Shown one piece after another: positions 1 to 5,685 of a DNA stretch of 6,672 nucleotides; position 1 is the first letter of the stretch, and each line of letters opens with the position of its first letter. Location: positions 1 through 6,672 of the forward strand of contig JAHIPE010000067.1 in assembly GCA_018894655.1 (NCBI GenBank), written 5' to 3'. Source of the stretch: Actinomycetota bacterium (GTDB lineage: Bacteria > Actinomycetota > Geothermincolia > Fen-727 > Anoxymicrobiaceae). The notes below the pieces were generated by a model, which was given only the letters and a program-made list of their open reading frames with translations, made no database searches and was not told where the DNA came from. The translations under genes and the position numbers were made by a program.

Positions 1-84
1 ATATGCATCTAACAGACCTCCATCCCCGGCATCTATACCGGCTCTCTATTACCCATCCACCGGACGGCCCACTGCTTACTCCGC

Positions 85-112
85 TTCACTTTTGTTCGCA
101 TGCTGTTAATAT
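85..112 (+). promoter_or_regulatory. candidate promoter of the first lipoprotein gene
   Basis: A TTCACT -35-like box (85-90) and a TAATAT -10-like box (107-112) are separated by 16 bases. A TG sits one base upstream of the -10 box (104-105), giving an extended -10. The predicted start of transcription is near 119, leaving a leader of about 28 bases that carries the AGGAG ribosome binding site. Each box matches consensus at only 4 of 6 positions, so this is a plausible reading only. Confidence 0.35.
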
Positions 113-146
113 TACTACTGATGTTTTCAAGATAGGAGTCCGGCTG

Positions 147-584
147 TTGAGGTTGAACAAGAAAGCCCTGGCCGCAATCGTTTTTCTACTGTTACTAACC
201 GTCATCGCTGCGACGGGGTGTGGGGGCAGTACAACCACCGTCGATTCGAGTAATGATGTGCGTGATTCGGGCGGCGACGGGGAAGGCGATTTTGTCGAGG
301 GCGACGACGGTAGGACCGCCGAAGAGAAGAGCGCGGCCGAGGAGGCCCTGAACTACGTGCATGACGCGAATCCCGGCTCGGTGTTCAAGGTAGTGGATAT
401 ATCGGTTGCCGACGGCTGGGCAAGGGTGGCGGTGGAGGAGATGGAGGTCCCGGCCGAGGAAGCGGTCGGCTTCGGCGTCTATCTTCGGAAGATCACCGGC
501 GGGGAGTGGGAGGTGGCGCAAACCGGCACCGGTGTCTCACCCGAGGACCTGCCGGACGCCCCCGAGGAGATATTCGAGCCCTGA
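147..584 (+). CDS. small secreted lipoprotein, function unknown
   Basis: The protein is 145 residues. I chose the TTG at 147 because AGGAG (134-138) lies 8 bases upstream. From there the protein starts with a textbook lipoprotein signal: basic MRLNKK, a hydrophobic stretch (about 8-22), then AATGC with the lipidated Cys at 25. An ATG further upstream at 3 would add a long non-signal leader and has no visible ribosome binding site. After the Cys comes a Gly/Asp/Glu-rich linker (about 26-60), then a compact C-terminal domain (about 60-145) with DGWARV and GGEWEVAQTGTG segments, reminiscent of small beta-rich extracytoplasmic domains. The residue at -2 of the lipobox is Thr, which is tolerated but not ideal. 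No enzyme motif is visible and I do not recognise the family. Its stop codon lies 2 bases before a palindromic repeat and inside the tail of the convergent zinc-ribbon gene. Confidence 0.8.
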   Translation: MRLNKKALAAIVFLLLLTVIAATGCGGSTTTVDSSNDVRDSGGDGEGDFVEGDDGRTAEEKSAAEEALNYVHDANPGSVFKVVDISVADGWARVAVEEMEVPAEEAVGFGVYLRKITGGEWEVAQTGTGVSPEDLPDAPEEIFEP

Positions 585-928
585 ATGGGGTCATGACCCC
601 GAACCCCGGAAAAGTCAAGACTTAAGACCTGACCCCAATTCTTGCTCTCTTGTGCCGCGGCGGGGCAGTGCCTGGAGCTGGCCAGCAGGAGCAGTGCCAG
701 GATAAGGATACCGATCATCAATACCGTGATGGCGATGCGGATTACCCACGCCCTGACCGTCCGGCGGTGGATTTCCTCCTGGTCCGGTTTGGCTTCCTCC
801 ACCCGCGCCGGAGGCGGGCCGTCCTCGCGGATTGGCAGGATGGCATCGGAAAGGTGCAGGGGCGCCTCGCACTCCGGGCAGAACAGCTTGTTGCTATTGA
901 CGATTGACCCGCACTGGGGACACTCCAT
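479..928 (-). CDS. zinc-ribbon protein with one membrane segment; C-terminus runs into a repeat
   Basis: The open frame is 149 residues. The N-terminus has a zinc ribbon, CPQC (Cys3, Cys6) and CPEC (Cys17, Cys20). A charged linker (about 30-58) and one strongly hydrophobic segment (about 62-84) follow. This is the common 'zinc ribbon plus transmembrane helix' architecture of small bacterial proteins with no settled function. The start is ATG at 928, with only a weak AGG about 7 bases upstream. Residues 98-114 are encoded by the palindromic repeat at 587-636. Residues 115-149 are the antisense of the neighbouring lipoprotein gene and are low-complexity Ser/Gly/Pro. The likely conserved protein is therefore residues 1 to about 97, and the last third looks like a frame extension created when the repeat removed the original stop. 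I am confident in the N-terminal half, but not in where the protein ends. Confidence 0.65.
   Translation of the reverse strand: MECPQCGSIVNSNKLFCPECEAPLHLSDAILPIREDGPPPARVEEAKPDQEEIHRRTVRAWVIRIAITVLMIGILILALLLLASSRHCPAAAQESKNWGQVLSLDFSGVRGHDPIQGSNISSGASGRSSGETPVPVCATSHSPPVIFRR
587..636. repeat. REP-like palindromic intergenic repeat
   Basis: GGGGTCATGACCCC (587-600) is a perfect 14-bp palindrome, and a further TGACCCC occurs at 630-636. GGGGTCA at 587-593 can therefore pair with either copy. Between them lies AAGTC-AA-GACTT (612-623), followed by CTTAAG. On the minus strand the unit reads TTGGGGTCAGGTCTTAAG and onward. From memory, similar units are scattered in many bacterial genomes near REP-associated (Y1/IS200-like) transposases. 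No such transposase is in this window, so the class is an inference; the dyad symmetry itself is directly visible. Confidence 0.6.
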
Positions 929-957
929 GACAACCTATCGCTGGTAACGCCTTACGG

Positions 958-963
958 CTTATA
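958..963 (-). promoter_or_regulatory. candidate -10 box for the zinc-ribbon gene
   Basis: Read on the minus strand this is TATAAG, 5 of 6 matches to the consensus. It would give a leader of about 23 bases before the ATG at 928. No convincing -35 box is found 16-18 bases upstream. The rest of the 929-1087 spacer shows nothing else I can support. Confidence 0.3.
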
Positions 964-1087
964 CTGACGGATATCGTTTTGATGGGCAGGGTTGTTCCTG
1001 CTGAATCAATTTAACCCCGTTTGGCCGGGTTCTTCAAGGCGTGGGGAAGAAGTGAAACGGTGAAACTCGCGGGCGTCGCCTGGGAGC

Positions 1088-2248
1088 TCAAGCGATATCG
1101 ATGGGATACCGCCCGTATTCCTCTGTTGCCTCCACCATCCAGCGCAGGTTGCGGGCGCTGATGGCGTTGTGGGTGTTGGTGGAGGAGACGATGTATCCAC
1201 CCCCTCGAGCGCCATCGCGGATGCAGCCCCTCACCTCGTCGAACACCTCTTCCCTGGTGGCGTCCACCAGGGTGTGGGTGATGTCCACGTTACCTATAAG
1301 GCATAGCCTGTCGCCGATCCGGCGCCGGGCCTCCGCCAGTGTTACCCCCGCGGTGGGCTCCAGCGCCTGGACCCCGTCGTACCCCCAGTCCGCGATCATG
1401 GTAAGCAGGTCCAGCACGTTGCCGCAGGTATGGAACACTATTCGGCACCCGCCGTTGTGCGCCGCCTCGGCGATGCGCCGGTAGCCGTCGCCGAAGAGGT
1501 CCTCCAGCATCGCAGGCGAGAGCATCGGCCCGGACCGGTAGGCCAGGTCGTCACCAAGCCACACCACCTTGACCCCCGACTGGCCCACCGCGCGGATGGC
1601 CTCCACCGCAAGCTCGACCTTGTACTCGATTATGTCGCGCAGGAAGCCGGGGTCCTTCCGGGACCACCTTACAAAGTTGGTGAAACCCATTCCCTCGGTG
1701 ATGTCCTGATGAAGGCTGGCCCCGACGCAGGCCACCAGCGCTATCTTCCCGCCCCATATCCAGTTCAGGAACGAGAAGAAGAGGCGGACCCCCCGGGCGT
1801 ACCTGTGTGGGTCCATCTTCTCAAACGTCTTCCAAGCCCCGGGGTCGGTTATCAGCCCCTCCTTGTACATCGCGTAGATGCCACCGAAACCGTCGTCGGT
1901 GAACTGGTAGCGGCGCCCGGAGATATCACGGAGTTCCTGGTGGTCTATGACCCGGAAGCCGTAGTACATAGCAAGCCCGGCGTCGAACCCCAGCTTGAAG
2001 TCGGCCCGAAGCGCGTTATAAAAGAACGCGGCCCCGCCCAGGTTGGGGTGAGCGAGGGTGTTCCACAGCCAGGTGGTGCGGTCCGCCAGCTTCTGGACGA
2101 ACGGTATCTCCAGAACCCTGAACACCCGCGGGTGGGGTCTGCCCAGGGCGTCGTCTATCGGCTTGCCGTCGAACAGCATCGAGAACGTGGGCACCCTGTC
2201 GGGCTGCCGCCCGTCGAGTGCGGTCAGGACCCTTTCCAGCTTGTTCAT
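1088..2248 (-). CDS. uroporphyrinogen decarboxylase (URO-D)/MtaA-like family protein
   Basis: The protein is 386 residues, a normal length for the family, starting at ATG 2248 with a GGGAG ribosome binding site 5 bases upstream. It has the URO-D/cobamide methyltransferase TIM-barrel pattern: N-terminal GRQPDRVP, GDDLAYRSGPMLSP (232-245), FHTCGN (272-277) and LIGNVD (317-322). A GGGYIVSSTNTHN segment (349-361) ends the barrel. Members with His-x-Cys bind zinc and transfer methyl groups between corrinoid proteins and thiols such as coenzyme M. His273 and Cys275 are present here. The third Cys, usual in the late GGGYI..SGC loop of MtaA, is replaced by Asn/Thr, so the substrate and even the zinc site are uncertain. 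True HemE is unlikely. It is probably cytoplasmic. It lies downstream of the acyl-CoA dehydrogenase operon on the same strand, but is separated from it by a hairpin and a MITE-like element. No corrinoid protein gene is nearby. Confidence 0.85.
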   Translation of the reverse strand: MNKLERVLTALDGRQPDRVPTFSMLFDGKPIDDALGRPHPRVFRVLEIPFVQKLADRTTWLWNTLAHPNLGGAAFFYNALRADFKLGFDAGLAMYYGFRVIDHQELRDISGRRYQFTDDGFGGIYAMYKEGLITDPGAWKTFEKMDPHRYARGVRLFFSFLNWIWGGKIALVACVGASLHQDITEGMGFTNFVRWSRKDPGFLRDIIEYKVELAVEAIRAVGQSGVKVVWLGDDLAYRSGPMLSPAMLEDLFGDGYRRIAEAAHNGGCRIVFHTCGNVLDLLTMIADWGYDGVQALEPTAGVTLAEARRRIGDRLCLIGNVDITHTLVDATREEVFDEVRGCIRDGARGGGYIVSSTNTHNAISARNLRWMVEATEEYGRYPIDIA

Positions 2249-2271
2249 ACGCTCTCCCTTCAGGGCGCCTG

Positions 2272-2295
2272 AGGGCGGAGAGCTCCCTCCGCCCT
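2272..2295. other. perfect 9-bp hairpin upstream of the URO-D-like gene
   Basis: AGGGCGGAG (2272-2280) and CTCCGCCCT (2287-2295) are exact inverted repeats around a 6-base loop. The structure is GC-rich and lies between the dehydrogenase operon and the URO-D-like gene. No run of T follows on either strand, so an intrinsic terminator is doubtful. An attenuating or mRNA-end-protecting structure is possible. Its right foot directly touches the insertion site of the MITE-like element. Confidence 0.5.
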
Positions 2296-2297
2296 AA

Positions 2298-2459
2298 GTG
2301 CCTCGTTCCATAAATACGCTGGCATTCGAGCGCCGCTACATCCACTCCGGCTGCGTTCCGCTCCCTCGGCGTACTACAGGAGTACGCCTCAGTCGCGCGC
2401 CTTGCCGGAGCGGCGCTTCGACACTCTCGGTGCGTAACCGTATTTATGGAACGAGGCAC
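2298..2459. mobile_element. MITE-like non-coding element with 21-bp terminal inverted repeats
   Basis: The ends are perfect 21-bp inverted repeats (2298-2318 and 2439-2459) that begin GTGCCTCGTTCC at the left. TAA flanks both sides (2295-2297 and 2460-2462), or CTAA if the terminal C is counted in the target. This fits a short target duplication. The interior also folds: CTCCGGC in the left arm pairs with GCCGGAG in the right arm, with neighbouring CGCCG/CGGCG. At the centre, GGCGTACT (2368-2375) and AGTACGCC (2381-2388) form a hairpin around ACAGG. There is no coding capacity. A size of about 162 bp, terminal repeats and a duplicated target are the hallmarks of a miniature element moved in trans. 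A YTAR-like target would suit the IS5 superfamily, but that assignment is a guess. Confidence 0.75.
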
Positions 2460-2496
2460 TAAGGTCTTAACGGCTATTCACCTCGAGCGAGGGGAG

Positions 2497-3726
2497 CTAC
2501 TTCAGCTTGTCCCGGCCGAAGCTGAGCACGTTCCTCGCGGTAATGAGCATCTGTATCTGTCCGGTTCCCTCGAAGATGTCGTTTATCTTGGCGTCCCGCA
2601 TCCACTTCTCCAGCAGTATTTCGCGGGAGTAGCCGATGGGGCCAAGGAGCTCTACGCACTTCTGGGTTATCTGGGTGACCACCAGCCCGGCCTTGGCCTT
2701 GGCCATCGAGGCCTCGAGGCTGTTTTTCTGACCGGTATCCAGCATCCACACCGCGCGCCAGTTGAGCAGGCGTGCCGCCTTGAGGTTGGCCTCCATCTCG
2801 GTGACGTCGCGCTCTATCGCGGTCATGCGGTTGGGGGATATCCCGTAGCGTATGACCACACCCTCGTCGGCCAGCGTCTTCTTCAGGTACTCGAGGGCCG
2901 CCCTGCCCACTCCTATCGCCATCGCGGCCACCATGGGCCTGGTGGCGTCGAACGTGGCCATGACGCCCTTGAACCCCTTGGACTTGCCCTTGTCCGCGAC
3001 CTCGGCGCTACCCAGGATGTTCTCCTCGGGGATGCGGCAGTCCATGAACGAGAGTGACACCGTGTCCGAGCATCGGATGCCCATCTTGTCCTCGATCTTG
3101 GTGATCTCCATGCCCGGTGCGCCGTGCTCGACTATGAACGGCTTGATGCCGGCGCGGCCCGCCTTGGGGTCGATGGTCGCCCAGACCACCACGAAGCCAT
3201 CGGAGTCCTCCAGGGCGCTCTTTCCGCTGGTGACGAAGATCTTCTCTCCGTTCAGCACCCACTCGTTGCCATCCTTGACCGCGGTGGTCCTCAGGCTGGC
3301 GGTATCGCTCCCCGCCTCGGGCTCGGTGATGGCCATGGCGCCCCACACCGGCGTATCACCGGTGAAGCGGGTAAGGAACTGCTCCTTTTGCTCGGGCGTA
3401 CCGGTCGCACGCACCGCGGCCCCGCCAAGGCCTTCGCCCCCGAAGGCCAGCGCTATGCCGGCGTCGCCCCAGAATATCTCCTCGATGGTGACCGCGGTCC
3501 GCAGGTTGGCCTCGGACTTCTCGCCCTTCTTCTTCCTCTCGCCTCCCGCGCCTCCGCCCATCCCGCCTTTCATGAAGCCGTGGACCATGTTGATGATGTC
3601 CATAGGTCTCTCGTGCTCGTTCTCGTCGTACTCGCGGGCGATAGGCCTCAGGGCCTGTTCGGAGAACGCCCTTATCATCGTCTGTGCGCCCTTTGTTTTC
3701 TTTGAAAGCTCGAAATCTATCATCAT
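2497..3726 (-). CDS. acyl-CoA dehydrogenase subunit (AGSD-containing partner)
   Basis: The protein is 409 residues from ATG 3726, chosen because AAGGGG (3732-3737) lies 5 bases upstream. A GTG at 3732 overlaps that site, and ATG 3723 is a near alternative. The family desaturates acyl-CoA thioesters at C2-C3 using FAD and passes electrons to ETF. Visible are AITEPEAGSD (about 132-141, flavin and substrate loop), LNGEKIFVTSG (about 158-168) and the C-terminal INDIFEGTGQIQ with the catalytic-base Glu386 in place. The usual R-x-x-F-G-x-P...Q motif, whose Arg and Gln contact FAD across the dimer, is replaced by IRYGISPNRMTAIE (about 292-305). A Gly- and Lys-rich insertion (about 52-72) interrupts the N-terminal helical domain. 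The gene begins 9 bases after the stop of the other dehydrogenase, so the two are co-transcribed and probably form one heteromeric enzyme. The substrate cannot be read from the sequence. Confidence 0.9.
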   Translation of the reverse strand: MMIDFELSKKTKGAQTMIRAFSEQALRPIAREYDENEHERPMDIINMVHGFMKGGMGGGAGGERKKKGEKSEANLRTAVTIEEIFWGDAGIALAFGGEGLGGAAVRATGTPEQKEQFLTRFTGDTPVWGAMAITEPEAGSDTASLRTTAVKDGNEWVLNGEKIFVTSGKSALEDSDGFVVVWATIDPKAGRAGIKPFIVEHGAPGMEITKIEDKMGIRCSDTVSLSFMDCRIPEENILGSAEVADKGKSKGFKGVMATFDATRPMVAAMAIGVGRAALEYLKKTLADEGVVIRYGISPNRMTAIERDVTEMEANLKAARLLNWRAVWMLDTGQKNSLEASMAKAKAGLVVTQITQKCVELLGPIGYSREILLEKWMRDAKINDIFEGTGQIQMLITARNVLSFGRDKLK

Positions 3727-3735
3727 GTACACCCC

Positions 3736-4845
3736 TTAGACCATCGCTATGCCTTCGAGGGTGCTGAATGCCCTCGCGTTTCGGAACCAGAGCTCGGGAG
3801 GGTTGTCCCGGACGTAACCGTGGCCACCCATGACCTGGACGGCGCCGTCGCAGACCTCCATCGCCTGGCAGGCGGCGTAGTTCTTGGCCATGGCGGCGTC
3901 GTTGGCGAACTCCTCGCCGCGGTCGCACTTCCATGCCGCCTCCCACACCAGCATCCTGGTGGCGTCCACCTCCAGGAACATCTTGGCGACCATGAAGGCG
4001 ATGGCCTGCCGGGACCCGATGGGCTCGCCGAAAGCCACCCGCTCCTTGGCGTAATCGCGGGAGTGCTCCGCCGCCCGCTTCATCATGCCGACCGCCAGGG
4101 CCGCAAGCGCCAGGCGGGAACGGCTGAGCAGGTTCAGGTAGTCGACCCCTTCATCGGCGCCGATCTTGTTGGCCAGGGGGACCTTCACGCCTTTCAGGGT
4201 TACCTCGTAGGTGGCCAGGGCCTTGAGGCCCATGTTCTTCTCCCGCTCCGAGATAATGAGGTCGAGAGAGCCCTTGGGGACAACGAACGCATCCACGCCG
4301 GCGAAGCCCGCTCCCGGTTCGCCTGAGGCGAAGACGAGGATCTCATCCGAGTCCGCCGCCAGCGGTACCAGGCACTTCTCGCCGCTGAGCACGAACTCTT
4401 CGCCTTCACGTTTCGCGCTGGCGAAGAGCTGCGAGGCGCAGAACGAGTAACGGGGCTCGACCAGCGCGGCGCCCGCCGCCTTGAACTCCTCGCCGCAGAA
4501 CGCGGGCAGCAGCCTCTCCTTCTGCTCGTCGGTGCCGGCAAGGAGCACCGTGTAAGCCATCATCGTCGGCGACACGATGTGCATCGCGGTAGAGAGGTCG
4601 CCGTAAGCGAGCTCTTCGTAGGCGATGGCGCCGGTCAGGGCCGAGGGGCCCTCGCCGAAGCCTCCGTACTTCTCGGGCACACTCGAGGAGATTATCTCGA
4701 GCTCCCAGCCGGTCTTCACGAGATCATCCGAGACCTCCCCGGCCTCGTCGCAATCCCTCATGACCGGTTCCATCTCGGCGTTAGCGAATCCGGCGATGGT
4801 CTCCTTTACCATCGCCTGCTCTTCGCTAGGTTCAAACGAAACCAT
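3736..4845 (-). CDS. acyl-CoA dehydrogenase subunit (RxxFG-containing partner, lacks AGSD)
   Basis: The protein is 369 residues from ATG 4845, with a strong AAAGGAGGAG site 6 bases upstream. It shows the acyl-CoA dehydrogenase fold: VPEKYGGFGEG (56-66), ERVAFGEPIGSRQ (268-280, the Arg/Phe-Gly/Gln motif for FAD ADP contact), QVMGGHGYVRDNPPE (337-351) and a Glu364 in STLEG at the catalytic-base position. The flavin loop that normally reads EP-x-AGSD is EPRYSFCASQ (130-139), with the Gly-Ser-Asp lost. The protein ends only 5 residues after the Glu, shorter at the C-terminus than typical members, which run on for 10-20 residues. These defects complement the intact and missing motifs of the downstream dehydrogenase, which points to a heteromer, as in mycobacterial alpha2beta2 FadE pairs. 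Its stop is separated from the downstream start by 9 bases, and its start lies 3 bases after the ligase-like gene. Confidence 0.88.
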   Translation of the reverse strand: MVSFEPSEEQAMVKETIAGFANAEMEPVMRDCDEAGEVSDDLVKTGWELEIISSSVPEKYGGFGEGPSALTGAIAYEELAYGDLSTAMHIVSPTMMAYTVLLAGTDEQKERLLPAFCGEEFKAAGAALVEPRYSFCASQLFASAKREGEEFVLSGEKCLVPLAADSDEILVFASGEPGAGFAGVDAFVVPKGSLDLIISEREKNMGLKALATYEVTLKGVKVPLANKIGADEGVDYLNLLSRSRLALAALAVGMMKRAAEHSRDYAKERVAFGEPIGSRQAIAFMVAKMFLEVDATRMLVWEAAWKCDRGEEFANDAAMAKNYAACQAMEVCDGAVQVMGGHGYVRDNPPELWFRNARAFSTLEGIAMV

Positions 4846-4848
4846 AGG

Positions 4849-5520
4849 CTACTCCTCCTTTCGCTCAGGGGAACCACTGTCCCCTTTCAACGCTTGTTCC
4901 TCTTCCAGCCTTCGCCTTAAGTCCTTTTTCATGACCTTGAGGGTCATGGTGAGCGGCATCTGCTCCAGGAGTATTATCCTGCGCGGCGCCTTGTACGCCG
5001 CGATGCGCTCCCTGCACCAGGCGACAAGCTCCTCCAGGTCATCGAGGGAGAGGAAGCCCTCGGGGACCTCGTCCGGGGGTCCGATCATGATCCAGTGATC
5101 TATCCCCGGTACGTTGGCCTTGTCCCTGATGTTCGCCCGGAAGAGCTCCGGCTCGGTGAAAAGGACCTTGGCCCCGCAGTCGTTGACCATCCGGGTCAGC
5201 TCCTCGGCCTTGAGCATGTAGTTGAACGGGACCGTTATCGCCCCCAGCCGGGCCGCCGCGGTGAATATCGTACCCATCTCGGGCACGTTGGTGAGGACCA
5301 CCGCGATGCGGTCCCCGGCGCCCACGCCGAGCTTGCCCCGCATCGCCGCGGCGAAGAGGTTGGTGATCTCGAGCGTGTCGTTGCAGGTGAAGTGGAGACC
5401 GTCGTGGCCTTCGGGCAGGTAATCGGACTTCACCGGCTCTTCCCCGACGGCGAAAAGCTTGTCCCCGTACTTCCTTGCGGCCCGGTCAATAAGGTTGGCT
5501 ACGGTCAAGTTCCGAAACAT
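4849..5520 (-). CDS. AMP-dependent acyl-CoA synthetase-like protein missing its catalytic core
   Basis: The protein is 223 residues against about 500-560 for the family. It starts at ATG 5520 with GGAGG 6 bases upstream. Residues 1 to about 160 match the N-terminal region of acyl-CoA/AMP ligases: LFAAAMRGKLGVGAGDRIAV, RLGAITVPFNYMLKAEEL and VPGIDHWIMIG. Residues from about 163 match the extreme C-terminus: EELVAWCRERIAAYKAPRR, then PLTMTLKVMKKDLRRR at the catalytic-lysine loop, where the usual TGK is TLK. The P-loop (TSGTTG-type), the aromatic substrate motif and the hinge motifs are all absent. This looks like an in-frame deletion of roughly 300 residues with the junction near 5032-5043. The frame, ribosome binding site and operon position are intact, so it is either a decaying gene or a repurposed mini-protein. 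It should not be able to adenylate a substrate. It is first in the operon with the two dehydrogenases. Confidence 0.85.
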   Translation of the reverse strand: MFRNLTVANLIDRAARKYGDKLFAVGEEPVKSDYLPEGHDGLHFTCNDTLEITNLFAAAMRGKLGVGAGDRIAVVLTNVPEMGTIFTAAARLGAITVPFNYMLKAEELTRMVNDCGAKVLFTEPELFRANIRDKANVPGIDHWIMIGPPDEVPEGFLSLDDLEELVAWCRERIAAYKAPRRIILLEQMPLTMTLKVMKKDLRRRLEEEQALKGDSGSPERKEE

Positions 5521-5553
5521 TGCGAGCCTCCACTGCTCCTGGACAGCCGGTCC

Positions 5554-5559
5554 ATTATA
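5554..5559 (-). promoter_or_regulatory. -10 box of the leftward ligase-like/dehydrogenase operon
   Basis: The minus strand reads TATAAT, a perfect consensus, within AGATATAATGG. Transcription would start near 5547, leaving a leader of about 27 bases before the ATG at 5520. The -35 region is poor: CTGTAC lies at 17 bases spacing and TTGCTG at 20. Activator dependence is possible but not shown. Confidence 0.5.
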
Positions 5560-5634
5560 TCTTTTTGCGGCGCGCGGTACAGCAAGACGGGCGAACCGGG
5601 GCCAGCATGTCTTTTATCAATGCGGCCCACGCTT

Positions 5635-5640
5635 TATCAT
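5635..5640 (+). promoter_or_regulatory. candidate -10 box of the thioredoxin-fold gene
   Basis: TATCAT (5635-5640) matches the -10 consensus at 5 of 6 positions and sits 45 bases before the start codon. The same TTTATCA string also occurs 21 bases earlier (5613-5619 and 5634-5640). No clear -35 box is visible, so the call is tentative. Confidence 0.25.
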
Positions 5641-5685
5641 GGTACTGTTGATGAGACAAAACAGCGTCGAACAGGAGGAGCAGCG

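Noticed and set aside
3..146. Upstream ATG for the first lipoprotein
   Set aside because: It would place about 48 non-signal residues before the lipoprotein signal. The TTG at 147 has a well-spaced AGGAG.
1014..1032. Possible terminator (AACCC...GGGTT) after the URO-D-like gene
   Set aside because: The stem is only 5 bp, with a mismatched continuation and no T-run on the minus strand.
1430..2272. Long plus-strand open frame of about 280 codons opposite the URO-D-like gene
   Set aside because: It is the antisense of a clear family member, rich in Pro, Val, Arg and Gly as expected from a GC-rich shadow frame, with no ribosome binding site or motif.
2481..2493. CCTCGAGCGAGG palindrome as terminator of the dehydrogenase operon
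   Set aside because: The usable stem is about 4 bp and no T-run follows on the minus strand.
2852..3739. Long plus-strand open frame of about 295 codons opposite a dehydrogenase gene
   Set aside because: It lies fully antisense to a protein with catalytic motifs, and its Ser/Pro/Ala-rich sequence resembles no protein family.
5095..5685. N-terminal extension of the thioredoxin-fold protein
   Set aside because: The frame stays open upstream, but it is antisense to the ligase-like gene. ATG 5686 has a perfect ribosome binding site and a signal peptide directly after it.
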